DNA from: Lotus japonicus
Lineage: Eukaryota > Streptophyta > Magnoliopsida > Fabales > Fabaceae
Direction: 5' to 3'
DNA length: 64,000 bases
Assembly (NCBI RefSeq): GCF_012489685.1
Contig: NC_080044.1
Location: 49,538,964-49,602,963 of the forward strand
Position numbers and translations under genes: made by a program
Notes under the pieces: generated by a model
Told to the model about the DNA's origin: nothing
What the model saw: only the letters and a program-made list of their open reading frames with translations
Database searches by the model: none
Shown: positions 1 to 10,974 of the stretch, piece by piece
How positions within the stretch are numbered: the stretch's first letter is position 1
Layout: the number at the start of each line of letters is the position of its first letter

Positions 1-235
1 GCTAAAGGTGAAATTTTGATAAAATAATAAGGATAAAAATGAGAATATATTTAATAAGCTATAAGCTTTAAGCTTTAAGCTACCTGAGATAGCTTATAGC
101 TTAAAGCTTTAAGCTACTGAAATAAGCTCATTCACCAAACATTTTTATAGAGCTTTTAAGCTAGTCAAATAAGCTTTAAGCTAGTCAAATAAGCTATAAG
201 CTAGCTGAAATGACATGCCAAACATAGTCATAATT
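1..235. repeat. MITE-like repeat, left end outside window
   Basis: The stretch is built from short AAGCTTTAAGCTA-like words and their inverted forms, giving many small inverted repeats. It finishes with text resembling the 'not found/TTTGGCA' ends of plant MITEs (tgccaaacatagtc). It has no coding potential. The left terminus lies outside the window, so no target duplication can be tested and the family is only inferred. Confidence 0.45.
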
Positions 236-563
236 TATATAATATAATATAATCATATAATTAAGAAAACAGATTTTTTTCCTGCCTTACGGTTGCAAAA
301 GGAATAATTTCTGACAAAAATTAAGAATTTCTAAATGTAAAAACATGAAAAGTTAATCAGTCAAAGTAATAACGCCGTAAAGAATAAAAAAGAACCCCAA
401 ATATGACCTTATGGTGCACCAGCACACATCCTATAATACTCTCATGGTGAACAGTAGAGGGAAAGTTCTCCCTTTGTAGTGTTTATAGATTAGAAGGAGA
501 AGAAAAGAAACGAAAATGAAGAGAAGTGGGGAGAAAAAGACGTCGAGAATGGTGAGTAGAGGA

Positions 564-604
<41 letters not shown>

Positions 605-879
605 GATGATAATTACCGGTACGAATTGGTTTAGACACTGTAGGATTTAACTCGTAGAGTTAAGAGAAAAATATAGAGTTGATATATTAATATACTAAAA
701 ATTATGAGGAACTTTATGAAATAGTAAAATATAAATTCGGATCACTTTGAGCAAATTAAAATGATCCATGGACAAGGAAATGAGTAAGAATTAAGCTAAA
801 GAATAATTGTTAGACGATTAGAATAAATATGACATTGTCATATTACGTAATTAAGCTATGTATCCTTCCATAAAAGGTC
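236..879. other. AT-rich stretch with no recognisable gene
   Basis: I see no ORF with recognisable motifs, no RNA gene and no element boundary here apart from the AT microsatellite listed separately. It could be the older interior of the retroelement whose LTR-like end lies at 880-1161, but no homology to the intact copies was visible to me. Confidence 0.4.
565..599. repeat. (TA)n microsatellite
   Basis: An uninterrupted TA dinucleotide run of about 17 units. Confidence 0.95.
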
Positions 880-1161
880 GATACTTGCTCCGGGTTCATT
901 TTAAATGAGAAAATTGATTAAACGCAGTGTGCTTCGAAATATGCCGCAGAACTACTTTTTGCAATTGACGTCGGATGAAGAAACTTCATTCTGGAAAAAG
1001 ATTAGAAACATCGAAATAAATCGGTACACGCGTGTGGAATCTTCGTTTGAAGCTCCTAATAGAAAAACTATTTGTTCAGGCTCCTCTCACGCTTACACAA
1101 CATCTTAGGCGTGAGTCGGAAATTAATTAATTATTCTAATTCTAATAATGTGGGTCTTACA
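880..1161 (-). mobile_element. Tekay-like LTR fragment (5' end of LTR, minus strand)
   Basis: Read on the minus strand this starts with TGTAAGACCCAC, close to the TGTAAGACCCAAG start of the Tekay LTR at 28880. About 100-250 bases further in it aligns to the solo LTR near 46395-46495, sharing words such as ggagcttcaaa and a run resembling cagaaggaagtttc. It abuts hAT sequence at 1162, so it is probably the edge of another LTR element inserted in a hAT copy. The other end was not located, so this may be a truncated or diverged LTR. Confidence 0.6.
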
Positions 1162-2036
1162 AAAAGCCAGCCATGGGATACATTTATGAAGAAATGGATA
1201 AATGTAAGGAGATGATTTAATCTAACTTCAATGACGTTCTGAGAGGGTACATTCTATATGACATTCGTTGAGCTTAATTTTGAAAATAGTCTTAGACTCT
1301 TAGTTTGGGAACTAACTCTCTTATATGTTTTATTTTTGTATTCCTTAATTTAGTTATTAGCCTATATTAATTGGAGATCATTGATCATAGGTGGGCAATC
1401 AGTTGCATAGGCCTCTGCTTGCTGCAGATCTCTACCTCAACCGAGTGTTGCACTATGTAGAAGGATTTAAAGTTGACTATGAAGTTAGTAGAGGGCTATA
1501 TGATAGCCAAGAAAAGATGACGAGTAGAGACATAGCTATGATAAATTTTATTAATGACCAATGTGATAGTTTTGAGAACAAATTAGGTTTCTTTGGTAGT
1601 GATTTAGCTATTGTTGGGCTCCAAAAAAAAACTCCAGAAAATTGTTGGAATTCATATGGTGGTCAATTTCCTGAGTTGCAGAAGTTGGCTATTTAAATAT
1701 TGAGCTTAACATGTAGCTCCTCTGGATGTGAGCGCAATTAGAGTGCATTTGAGAGGGTAAGATTTCATATTCATAATGAAATGTTTTTTGTGTTTTCAAT
1801 TTTGTTGAGGTGTCACTTATGTGTTAACTTATTTTGTAATTATTCAGGTTAACACTAAGAAAAGAAATCGTTTAATGCAAAAGATGATGAATGATGTAGT
1901 ATTTGTGATGACTAACTCAAGGTTGGGAAGGAAGAACGAGGAAAAGAAAGAAGCAAACTAAGACCTTGATGGTGTTTGTTCTGATGATGATTTGATTGTA
2001 GAGGAGGACAAAGAGGATGGACATAACTATGTTGTG
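1162..2036 (+). pseudogene. hAT transposase 3' fragment (copy A)
   Basis: The segment encodes the C-terminal part of a hAT-superfamily transposase of the DUF659 type. The longest open piece (1391-1696) has a conserved block including HYVEGFKVDYEV and DSFENKLGFFG, followed by the region leading into the hAT dimerisation domain. Two stops interrupt that domain: TAA at 1694-1696, and TAG at 1739-1741 where family members have a conserved Trp before SAFER. A 91-bp GT-AG intron at 1757-1847 separates the FER codons from the KKRN codons, so this is genomic DNA-transposon sequence and not a processed copy. The 5' half is missing because LTR sequence abuts it at 1161. Copy E at the right end of the window is its close relative. 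Confidence 0.8.
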
Positions 2037-2130
2037 GATTAAAGGCAAGAAGCCTTAGGGTTAAAGGCAAGAAGCCTTAGGGTTGTTTGTTGCAGAAAAA
2101 CTTAGGGAAACCATGTTAATTTTGTCATTT
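2037..2130 (+). repeat. Histone H3 3'-flank fragment with 22-bp tandem duplication
   Basis: A 22-bp unit (ttaaaggcaagaagccttag plus gg) occurs twice in a row. The text that follows (gttgtttgttgca...) matches the sequence just after the histone H3 C-terminal codons in the H3 fragments near 10640 and 61140. Only the last few H3-like codons and the flank are present. It lies directly after a hAT 3' end, as if it were the start of another unit. Confidence 0.55.
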
Positions 2131-2394
2131 GTCAAGAGAGTTGATGTCATGAGTAGGAAACTAAATGAGACTTGTGTGAATGCATATCAGTTAAAGCCAA
2201 AGAAGAAAATCAAGTAAATTATGCTCTTGATGTCGGACCTGTGACCAGATTGTTTAAAATTCCACTCTGGTATTTCTTGATGTTAGAGTTTACTTTTACT
2301 GTAGTTGATTCTATACTTGGTTTCTGTCGAGTTGTCTCTAGTCTATTTTTTTTGGCATGCCTCCCTTGTTATCGGTAACATCATTATCGTTTAA
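2131..2394. other. Unassigned sequence, no supported gene
   Basis: Short open frames occur, but none has recognisable motifs. It lies between the H3-flank fragment and the target duplication of the following TIR element. Confidence 0.4.
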
Positions 2395-3639
2395 AAGAAC
2401 CAAGGCTTAAATATGTTTTTGGTACCTCTAAAAAATTAAGGTCTTTTGGTTTTGGCCCCTCTAAATAATTTTTTTTTGAAAACAGAAAATATTATTGAAA
2501 AGAAGAATTACAAGAGAACAAACCCTCTCATGAAATGGGTCAATTCCAAACGAAAACCCGACAAATAGGCATTACATGTCTCCTCCTCTAATGTGCCCAT
2601 TAGTTGGAGAAGAACCTCATTAAAACCTTCACAAGAAAAACCCATTGTGAGAAACCCTAGTAAAGGAAAAAGAGTACTCAATCCCACAACCAAGAAAAAA
2701 AGGCCAACACAACTATTCTACCTACTGCTACAAATAACATAGCTCACAAAATACCAGCTATTGATAACAACTAAAACATAGCACTCCAAAAGCAAGTCTT
2801 CATTGATTAATTGTGTTCTCTTAATCCCCTTCTAGGTGTCTTCCACAACTTGGAATATTTATGAAGAAAGCATACTCCAGCAACCTTTTCATAGCTCCCA
2901 AACACTAGCACGCAACTCCCCTGATACGAAACCCCCACAACCCCCTTCTTTCACACCACGACACACAGAGAGTGACCCTGCACCATTTTCAGCAAAAGAA
3001 ACCAGCATCCACTTACAACACCAGACCCGAAACAATTAGCATCTCCACACATCAACAAACCAAACCCAAAGTTCTATATTGAACGGGTCTAATAATTACC
3101 ACCTCCCAAAGCCATTAAGCCACAAAAACACACGCTGCCCATTGATCTGCATGCCAGAAAGAAATGTGACTTTAGCATATTATAGCCAAAGGAACCCACA
3201 CAACATGGCAACAAACCAACCCAGCGTCCAACAATCAGCTCAAAATTCCACGATATATAACCACACATCATGTTCAAAGAAACTCATGGCCTTAGTTCAA
3301 ACTGCTTCAGACCATTGCAGAGGAGCACACGACATTCCCTTTTATCAAAAGCAGAATAATCCATCCTAATCCTCAGCAGAAAACTTCGATGCTCTATTTT
3401 CCAAACAAAAACCAAATTGTTTACCCAACATACTCTTAGACTCTTAGTCTCCCACATATCAGCCGAAATCCAGATTCAAGGTCTGGGTTACAAGCTAGTT
3501 CTTGCTATGCTTAACACATAAGCTATCTTTGTATCCTTTGCAAAAACACATATTTGCACACTTCATCGTCGCTCTCCAAGCATCGAAGCTAACCCGTGTA
3601 TAGAAATTTCTTCTAAGCAATCAAAGATCATCCCCGCAC

Positions 3640-4252
3640 GTTGACTTCTGATAAACACACTGAAATTCTAGATCCCTTAGAACAGATGTCCTGCACGATG
3701 CTAGGACAATCGATTAGAACAATATGACTGAAAATGCACAAGCACAGGTACAAATAAAAGAAACAAGACATAGCAAGTTGTTAACCCAGTTCGGTGAAAC
3801 TTCACCTACGTCTGGTTAGCTTTCGCCCAAAGAAAAGGAATTCCACTATCTCAAGATCTAGGTGTTACAGACACACATGAACACATCAAGTTCATTGTTC
3901 TTAACCTAATCTACCCAGTGTTCTTCTACTTAGAACCACAGCCTAAGTATGAGAGCCCCTCTCACTTTTCCTCAATCACTGTCACAGTGATTGGTGAAAA
4001 CAAATAACAAAAGTGTTTGAACAATCAAACTCAACACAGAACTGAAACTTGCTTTATAGAATCAGGGAGCAAGAACAGTTCACAAATAACAAGAACAAAG
4101 CACAACTCACAATCCTAAAACACTTGATCTTCAATCTTAGCTCCGGTCCCTTCACGTTTTAGGTCTTTGTTCTATTTATACTTCAGCAGAGGCGGCACTA
4201 GGGTTAGCTGGGCTGAAGAACAGAATTGATCCACACAACTGCTTCGACATCA
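3640..4252 (-). mobile_element. Possible Copia LTR-like segment inside the LINE
   Basis: The minus strand has a TATAAATA box (plus-strand 4172-4179) downstream of a start resembling TGATGTCGAAGCAG. It also contains text that I recall from legume Copia LTRs (plus-strand cccagttcggtgaaacttc). No matching second terminus or target duplication was found, so limits are approximate and the identity is tentative. Confidence 0.3.
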
Positions 4253-4260
4253 GGTTGTTT

Positions 4261-6053
4261 TTAGCAAAATGCATGACAATAAAAGGAACAACACACACGC
4301 CTAGCACGAGTTTGAACCCCTTCCGGACTGTGCACATCAAGAGGTAACAAATACCCCAAAGAAGCCGATATTGCTAGCTTTTCCCCTTCTGAAATTGCTA
4401 CTGATTTCTTTGGCCTCCCCCTTGGCAACTTAGGTCCCTCCATCACTGCCACTTGCCTTTCTTTTCTAGGCCTTCCCCGTCGACGTTTCGGTTGTGCGAC
4501 TTCTGAATTGATATTTCTTTGATTCCTAGTCATCTCAATAGGAACATAATCATAGGCAACAAGAGAACCCTGAGGTTCAACCTCACTAGCCTCTGTTTCA
4601 TACTCTACAGTTTCCACCAACGGTTCAAATTGAGCCACCAATTTTCCAGCGTTGCATCCACCTCATCAATTGTACGTGGACCCCAAAAAATTGATGTTGT
4701 TGATGATTTATTTGTCCCAGCATATGTTGTTCGAAAAACACGAACCATATCAGATTCAACTTGATGCCTCCATTGTGTATAATGAAACTTGGCCCACCCC
4801 ATCAATCCTTGATAAACCTCATTTGAATTGTCAAAATACCATCTTTTCCAATTAAGGCTTTGATTACGGTCCCTTTTAACACCCACATAAATGTCAATTT
4901 TTTCAAAATCCAAATTTTGAAAATTAACCACTCCCTTGATTTCCTCCACACCATAACCCGCCTCAATCAAATCCCTAGCCTGGAGTCGTAACTCTTGCTC
5001 CTGAAATTCCTCCAAATGATTAAAATCTTGTCCCTCCTCATCAGAGCTTGCTTTGTCCTTGCCGGAATCATCTCCGCCACCGTCACATCCATCCAAGGCC
5101 AACTCGTCACCGTCGTAGTCATCTCCTGTACTCCAGAACTGGGAAATTTTGGAATAAGAACTATTTTACTCAGAGCATTATCTACCTGAATCCAAATTTC
5201 CTTGCCTTCTGCCCAAGGCTTCTGGACTTCTAATAGAACTCGCGCAACATCAAATCGTCGTCTATCGCTTGTTGCATTGTCTCTGCAGATAAGACGTCCC
5301 AACGACGTCGTCACAGCCTCGAAAAAATCATACCCCCACACCTTAACCGGGACATTAAAGATCTTGACCCAAAGCCTGTGATTGGAAGAACATGTTTCAT
5401 GCATACAAGGCTCCACTGACAAGAACCTCTACAGTAGAAAATATTTTCCATCGTTCAGGATTTCCCTCATCTCTTCACTAGACTGGAATTCAAGAATTAC
5501 CTCCCTTGCTCCTAAGGGATTTGCACGGATCACTCCTAGGCCAGTGGAACACAGAAAGTCCTGAATCACTTCTAATGTGTACACCACTCTTAGTGTCGCA
5601 ACTGCTAAACACTTCAGAGCAACTTCTTCTTCCACCGATGTATTATACACCACCGACCCTCTACTACGATTAGAACCACTATGGTCCTCTTTCGACGAAT
5701 CCTTTACCCACCACTCCTGATTTAGCCCCTTTTGTGGCTCTGTCTTGGATTGTGCTACCTCCTTTGGCCTCCACTCACGTTTCACCTTACGGTGTCTGCA
5801 CTGGTTATTCTGCTTAAACTTAGCCCTGTTCACCAGGAGAAGAGATTGTTGCACTCTTGCGCCATGCAATTCCTGGACCGCTCTAGACGCATCGTTCTCA
5901 TATTTAAATCTTACAAATCCAAACCGGGACTGCCTACCCTTTCTCCTTTGTCTCTGTAGGAACACCCCAATTACCCTCCCAAACTGGAACGCCACTTCTT
6001 TCAAACTCCACTACGTGAATTCATCTCCCATGCCGTCAATGAAAACTGTGTGA
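4261..6053 (-). pseudogene. LINE ORF1-like protein: RRM, central domain, AT-hooks (broken)
   Basis: Minus-strand frames together describe a LINE ORF1-type nucleic-acid-binding protein. The N-terminal piece (6053 to 5429) holds an RRM with the RNP1-like segment SRFGFVRFKYE and the preceding FQFGRVIGVF strand. The next piece (5422 to 4967) contains HRLWVKIFNVPVKVWGYDFF, which resembles the DUF4283-like region found beside RRMs in plant LINE ORF1. An acidic stretch follows (5102 to 4605). The last piece (4641 to 4261) has two AT-hook cores, RRRGRPRKE and LPRGRPKKS. In-frame stops lie near 6010 and at 5429-5431, and at least two frame changes occur near 5000 and 4620, so no intact product is possible. 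The domain calls are by eye. The AT-hooks are clear, while assignment of the C-terminal part to the same ancestral ORF is inferred from order and strand. Confidence 0.6.
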
Positions 6054-6127
6054 CCCCCCTCATGTTGCCTCGTCGCCGTCTGAATCCTTTGTGACCTTGT
6101 ATTCCGCACTCCGGTGGTACCTTCACC

Positions 6128-6417
6128 CAGGGGCGGACCTATGTTGTGGTGAGGGGGTTCATCTGAACCCCTGAACCAAAAAAATTGCACTTAATTTTCT
6201 ATATAATTTTTTTTTGAACCTCCTGAAAATTTTAAATTATACTAGTAGATTAAGTTTTGCACCTATTTGCACCAAAGACCCACCTATTTGCACAACTATG
6301 ACTTGTATAATTTATCATGTATAAAACATATTAAAGTTGTTTTAAATTATATTTTTACTGATGTGTTCATTTAAAAAATTTGAACCCCCTAACCCCGGGG
6401 TCCTGGATCCGCCACTG
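6128..6417. mobile_element. hAT-type MITE with perfect 8-bp TSD
   Basis: A 290-bp non-coding element starts caggggcggacc and ends ggatccgccactg, forming terminal inverted repeats. It is flanked by identical 8-bp duplications ccttcacc at 6120-6127 and 6418-6425. The 8-bp duplication and CAG...CTG ends are typical of hAT MITEs. It lies in the 5' region of the LINE, so it is younger than the LINE. Confidence 0.92.
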
Positions 6418-6860
6418 CCTTCACCCCGCCGGAGTGAAAATTCTTCAGAGAAAATCGGCGACATTTCCCTTTAGTGCCCCTCAAAATATTTTCTTTTGTA
6501 TACACCCCTAAATGCAAAATAATACTGAGGTTTCAGCACTTTCTGTCACCTTATGTCGTTTAGAGGGACTTAAATCAAAGAACCATTATTTTAGGGGGAC
6601 CTAAGACGTGATAAAGATTGAGTTTTAGGTTCCTTTAAAATCATCGTTCTTTGGTTTAGGTCCCTCTAAAATTATGGTTCCATGGTTTATGTCCCTCTAA
6701 AAATGCCACGTCAGCGTTCGTTAGGTAAACGTAACAGCAAGGGCTTATCCCTCCATATTATTTTCAAAATAAGGGTGTATACAAAAAAATATTTGGAGGG
6801 GCCTAAATCAAAAGACTCTAATTATAGAGGGACCAAAAACATATTTAAGCGAAGAATCAA

Positions 6861-7744
6861 ATATGTTGTTCCAAACAAAAAATGAATGCATGTGATTACT
6901 ATTTCAAATTATCTTGTAAATATGAAGTGTGCCAAATATTTTATTATGAATTTTTTCGATTCTCCTAAAAAAGACAAATTTGTTGAAATTAGCTTATTTA
7001 GGTTGTTTTCCCTCTTTTATCTATATTTGAAACACGATTAATAGAGGAGGTCAAAGTTGTTGGCTTTGCATCTGTATGGAGCTACATGGTGTGCTGACTA
7101 GCGTGCAAAGTGTCCTTTTGATAGGAAAAGGTTGGAAAATTTAAGATTGTACAGATAATGTTGCGCTTAACTAAATATTATATCAAAGTTTGTATTTTCA
7201 AAAATGAAAATGCACAGAGTGCAAAGTGCCTTGACTTTATCCACACGTCTGCATCCTAATACTAAATTGCTGACTTGATATTTATATTTTCTATCTCTTC
7301 GGCGTTATTTTTTCCTATAGGAAATGATTATTAAAATACGAGCTTGAAGAGAAAATAATCTTCAATTATTCCTATCTCTTAAGGCGTGTTTGATTGGAGT
7401 TAGTCCCCAAAGCCCTTCTCTACCATCTACAAGGTTCCAAAACATATGAGAGACGATATATATATTTTATCAATATTCAATTATTAAAAGATGATTTAAT
7501 TTTAAGCTTAACCAATACCCTTTCATGAAAATTGATAATATATATGTTTGGAGTTTGGTGTAGTTGTACAATACTTCCAACTAACATGTTTGAAAGGTTT
7601 GTTCAATACTTTTGCTTGGAGTTTGAACATACTTCTTCACTCATTCACTAATCATTAATGAAGAGAACGAGTTTGTATTACCTTGTTCACTTTGCTGATT
7701 GAGTAATTAAACCCAAACAAAATTGGTTTAAAAAATCTATTTAT
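6861..7744. other. AT-rich sequence without a gene
   Basis: No coding frame, RNA gene or terminal repeat could be supported. The stretch beginning near 7381 (aaggcgtgtttgattggag) resembles starts of some small plant TIR elements, but no matching end was found. Confidence 0.4.
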
Positions 7745-7850
7745 TGGGCTTAAGCCCAATTAGTGTTGAAATGTGGTATAAGGATAGTTAATCTCTACCT
7801 TAAGCCCAATTAGTGAAAACTAGGGTTAGTTATGCTATATAAATGACTAG
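7745..7850 (+). promoter_or_regulatory. Promoter-like cluster: site II motifs, telo-box-like motif, TATA box
   Basis: Within about 100 bases there are a palindrome attgggcttaagcccaat (two TGGGCT site II-type elements), a second aagcccaat near 7803, ctagggttag (telo-box-like) near 7821, and TATATAAAT near 7837. In plants this combination is characteristic of ribosomal-protein and other translation-related gene promoters. A plausible leader follows up to 7920, where a G12 run (7922-7933) begins. No host coding sequence follows, so this may be a promoter fragment or part of a captured gene. Confidence 0.45.
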
Positions 7851-7935
7851 ATCCATTTCCTATCTTTTGTGCTCTGACTGCGCATTTTTCCTCCCATTGA
7901 GAGATCAAACCACAATATAGAGGGGGGGGGGGGAA

Positions 7936-8950
7936 GGAAGGAGTGCACGTTTGTCCATGACATCTCATGGCAAGTAGATCATGCGATAATTGTTAGTGTC
8001 TTCAAGAGGTACGCAATTTATTTTGATTTCCTTAGTGTTTTGAATTTTAATATAAACCGCAGATCGAAAATTCTCCATTCCTTAAATTTTGCTCGAATCA
8101 AAAATTTTCCATCGCTCTTGATGGTTATGGCGATATATGGTTGAGCTAAACTTTTCTTATTGTTATTCAATTAACATTGATTTTTTTTTTGCTTTTCCTT
8201 TGTGTTCTAAAAGGAGGATTGCATGTTTGTCCATGACATGTCACTGCAGGAAAATTGTGCGATAATTATCAATGTCTTCAAGAGGTACGTAATTTATTTT
8301 ATTTCATTGGTGTTCTAAATTCTAGTATATATCTCAGATATGAAATTCCCCATCGTTAAAATTTTACTCGGATTCAGAATTTTTTCATCGCACTTGATGG
8401 TTATGTTGATATTTGATCAAGATCAACTTTTTTTTATTGTTATTCAATTAATATTTAAATTCTAGTTAATTTGTTTGTTTTATTCAATTGTTATTCAAAT
8501 TTGAAATGGTTTCATTCAATTCAAATTGATGTTCTTTTGTGTTCTTTTTTTGTGCTTTATTATTTTTTGGAGTTTTTCCTTTGTGTTTTAAAAGTTGGAG
8601 TACACGTTTTTTCATTACATCTCATTGCAGGTAAATCGTGCGATAATTGTCAATGTTTTCAAGAGGTACATAATTTATTTTGATTTCATTGGTGTTCTAA
8701 ATTCTAGTATAGATAATGGATCTAAATTTCATAATCACTTAAGTTTTCCTCGGATCAGAAATTTTCCATCGTTCTTGATGGTTACGGTTATACTAGATTA
8801 AGCTTAAATTTTCAAATTTTATTCATATTGACGTTTAATTTTTTGGTTTTATTCAATTTTGATGTGGTTTCATTCAACTCAAATTGACGTTGCTTTGTGT
8901 TCTTTTTTTTATGCTATATTATTTTTTTGGAGCTATTCCTTTGTGTTCTA
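7936..8950 (+). repeat. Three diverged tandem copies with a splice-flanked mini-exon
   Basis: Three copies of a block occur at about 7944-8160, 8219-8430 and 8600-8800. Each has a gtttgtccatgacatctcat-like lead, a 35-nt piece around tgcgataattgtcaatgtcttc, then aagag followed by gtac and an AT-rich tail with 'ccatcg..cttgatggttatgg'. In copies 2 and 3 the 35-nt piece is preceded by a tgcag acceptor, and all three have a gtac donor-like end. In one frame the pieces are open and read similarly (VDHAIIVSVFKR, ENCAIIINVFKR, VNRAIIVNVFKR). I do not recognise the protein. The copies are too diverged to be recent. Confidence 0.5.
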
Positions 8951-9475
8951 AGCAAAAAGCCTATGCCTTTTATTTTAATAATCAAAACTAAATTAAAATA
9001 TTGATCTTCATCTCGTGAGTACGAATAGGTTTCTAATTTTTTTCTTTTTTTTTTAAAGAAAAACACTTATTGAGAATTCAATATTCATAGATGGTATAAT
9101 ATTTTTTATGAATGGAAAATATGAATATTGTTACTTGATTAGTATGATTGGTTGTAAAATGTGTATACAAAACTTTATTAATTTTTTATGACTTTAAAAA
9201 ATTAGAGCATGAGGAAATTTAAAATTTAATAAATTTGTATTAATTAAGTGAATGTCTTCCCTCAAAGTGTCTCATTTACAAAGTTAATAGGGTTATCTAT
9301 TAAATTTGAAATGTTTTTGAGATATTTTATAAATTGAATCAATTTTTGTTGTAAACTTATTAATTAATTTGTTCTTACATATTAATTTTAATATGAAAAT
9401 GTTAAAATTTCCTATTGTGAGCTTCTTGGCGGATTTTGATTTTATAATACATGTTGAATATACAGCTTGATACTT
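8951..9475. other. AT-rich stretch, nothing supported
   Basis: No recognisable coding, RNA or repeat feature. A short minus-strand open frame at 9293-9535 has no known motif, and part of it belongs to the border shared with the hAT fragment D. Confidence 0.4.
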
Positions 9476-10620
9476 ATCCTCGAAGAGCATATGATAATTT
9501 TGATCCATTAATAGTTGAGAATCATTGATCTCCAATATAAGCTTATAACTAGATTAAAGAATGTCAAAACAAAACAAAAAATAGAATTAGTTCCAAACTA
9601 AGTCTAAGACTATAATTTTTAAAAAAAAAAAAACTCAATGAATGTCATGTAGGATGTACCCTCTCAGAACGCCATTGACGTTAGATTTAATCATCTCCTT
9701 ACACTTATCCATTTCTTCATAAATGTATCCTATGGCTGGCTTCAGATCTGAATCCACTTTGCGCAACACTTTTATAAGTGGATAAGCACCCCTCAAACAA
9801 TTCAACGTATCTTTCCAAAACCCCTTATTAATAAAAAATTCTTCAATAGCTTTCTCATCTTTAGTCTTCGCAAATCGACTACCTATCCATTCTTAAGAGC
9901 TAAACATTTTCCACAATGCATGTTTTTTGGCAAGCATGTCAATGTCAAGTAAGAAGTAGCAAAGCGTGTAGCCCCGGGTCTAACCAAATCACCACCTTTA
10001 GTATAGTGATGCAATAGACTTATAATACCAACCCTGACATAAATGAAATTTTTTATTTCCTTACCACGTGCAATTCTCTCTTTGTGAAGGGGTATCTTCT
10101 TCTCAAAGTCCTATAACATTAGGTCTATGCAATGAGCTGCACAATGTGTCCAATAAAGCCTCTTCCTCTTTTGAATCAACACATCACCAGCTTCCTTATT
10201 TTTTGCAGCATTGTCTGTGACAATCTGAATCACATTTTCCTCACCAACTTCCTCAGTAGCATCATTCACCATCTGAAAAATTTTAGCAGTTGTCTTGCAT
10301 ATGCTGGATGCATCAATGGACTTAAAAAAATTGTACCCTTAGGACTATTTTCCATTAAATTAAGTATATACCTCGTCCTTCTATTCGTCCATCCTCAATC
10401 ATAATTGTGCATCATGTTTTTCTCCAACAAGCTTTGTTCACGATCGAACATATGGTGATGCAGTAAATCATAAAACTAAGTCAAAATATTTATTTGATTA
10501 AATGCTTGCCAAAAAGTTGATGTTTGATGGCATTATTCCATAAATGATGAGAAAATTAGATTGAATAACAACAAAATATAAACCTTAGGAAATCTACATG
10601 TTTCCCTAAGTTTTTCTTCA
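9476..10620 (-). pseudogene. hAT transposase fragment (copy B)
   Basis: On the minus strand this runs from a DUF659-type region through the central transposase part and stops at the word gatcattgat, where copies A and E continue. Recognisable degraded segments include equivalents of the IARGKEITNF, RPGATRFA and GSRFAKTKDE blocks of copies C to E. Numerous stops and frameshifts destroy it. About 60 bases beyond the truncation (9476-9535) are shared with copy D at 50219, so B and D have the same border. It faces copy C across the H3 inverted pair, forming a head-to-head palindrome. Confidence 0.75.
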
Positions 10621-10633
10621 ACAAACAACCCTA

Positions 10634-10745
<112 letters not shown>

Positions 10746-10803
10746 ACGGCGCTGCTCTAGAAGCGAAGATTAACCTCATCATCAACATCAGAGCTGCGAC
10801 GTT

Positions 10804-10931
10804 TGGGCTCTTCAGGTGGTCGTCGAGACATATCTGGTTGTTTGGTTCGAGGACACTAACCTCTGTGTCATTCATGCAAAGAGGGTCACCATCATTCCCA
10901 AGGACATTCATCTCGCTCGTAGGATTTGAGA
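10804..10931 (+). pseudogene. Histone H3 C-terminal fragment (plus, unit 1)
   Basis: The plus-strand frame reads [13 protein letters not shown], then [14 protein letters not shown], then [10 protein letters not shown] and a stop (TGA near 10930). This matches the end of histone H3 with a small number of substitutions. It is inverted with respect to the copy at 10640-10745, so the two fragments form a palindrome with a spacer of about 60 bases. No start, N-terminal tail or complete histone fold is present. Confidence 0.85.
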
Positions 10932-10974
10932 CGAGAAGCCTTATGGTTGTTTGTTGCAAAAAAAGTTAGGGATG

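Larger units (their letters stand above)
2474..6474 (-). mobile_element. Minus-strand LINE, ORF2 missing
   Basis: On the minus strand the element begins near 6474, runs through an RRM-containing ORF1 remnant, and ends at an A-rich tail (plus-strand T run at about 2466-2476). The flanks, near gcccctctaaataatttt on the left and gcccctcaaaatattttc on the right, resemble an imperfect target duplication of about 18 bases, typical of target-primed reverse transcription. No endonuclease or reverse transcriptase (ORF2) is visible between ORF1 and the tail. It is therefore internally deleted or a non-autonomous LINE. It carries a hAT MITE at 6128-6417. Confidence 0.65.
2404..6851. mobile_element. TIR element with 9-bp TSD (MULE-type MITE), split by a LINE
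   Basis: The left end reads ggcttaaatatgtttttggt and the right end is its inverse (accaaaaacatatttaagcg). These are terminal inverted repeats of about 29 bases with few mismatches. Flanks are aagaaccaa (2395-2403) and aagaatcaa (6852-6860), a 9-bp duplication with one mismatch, as expected for Mutator-like elements. The element's own sequence is only about 2404-2473 and 6475-6851. It is non-coding and contains internal inverted pieces with ggtccctctaaa words. The rest is an inserted LINE. The terminal sequence resembles an abundant legume family (from memory). Confidence 0.8.
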
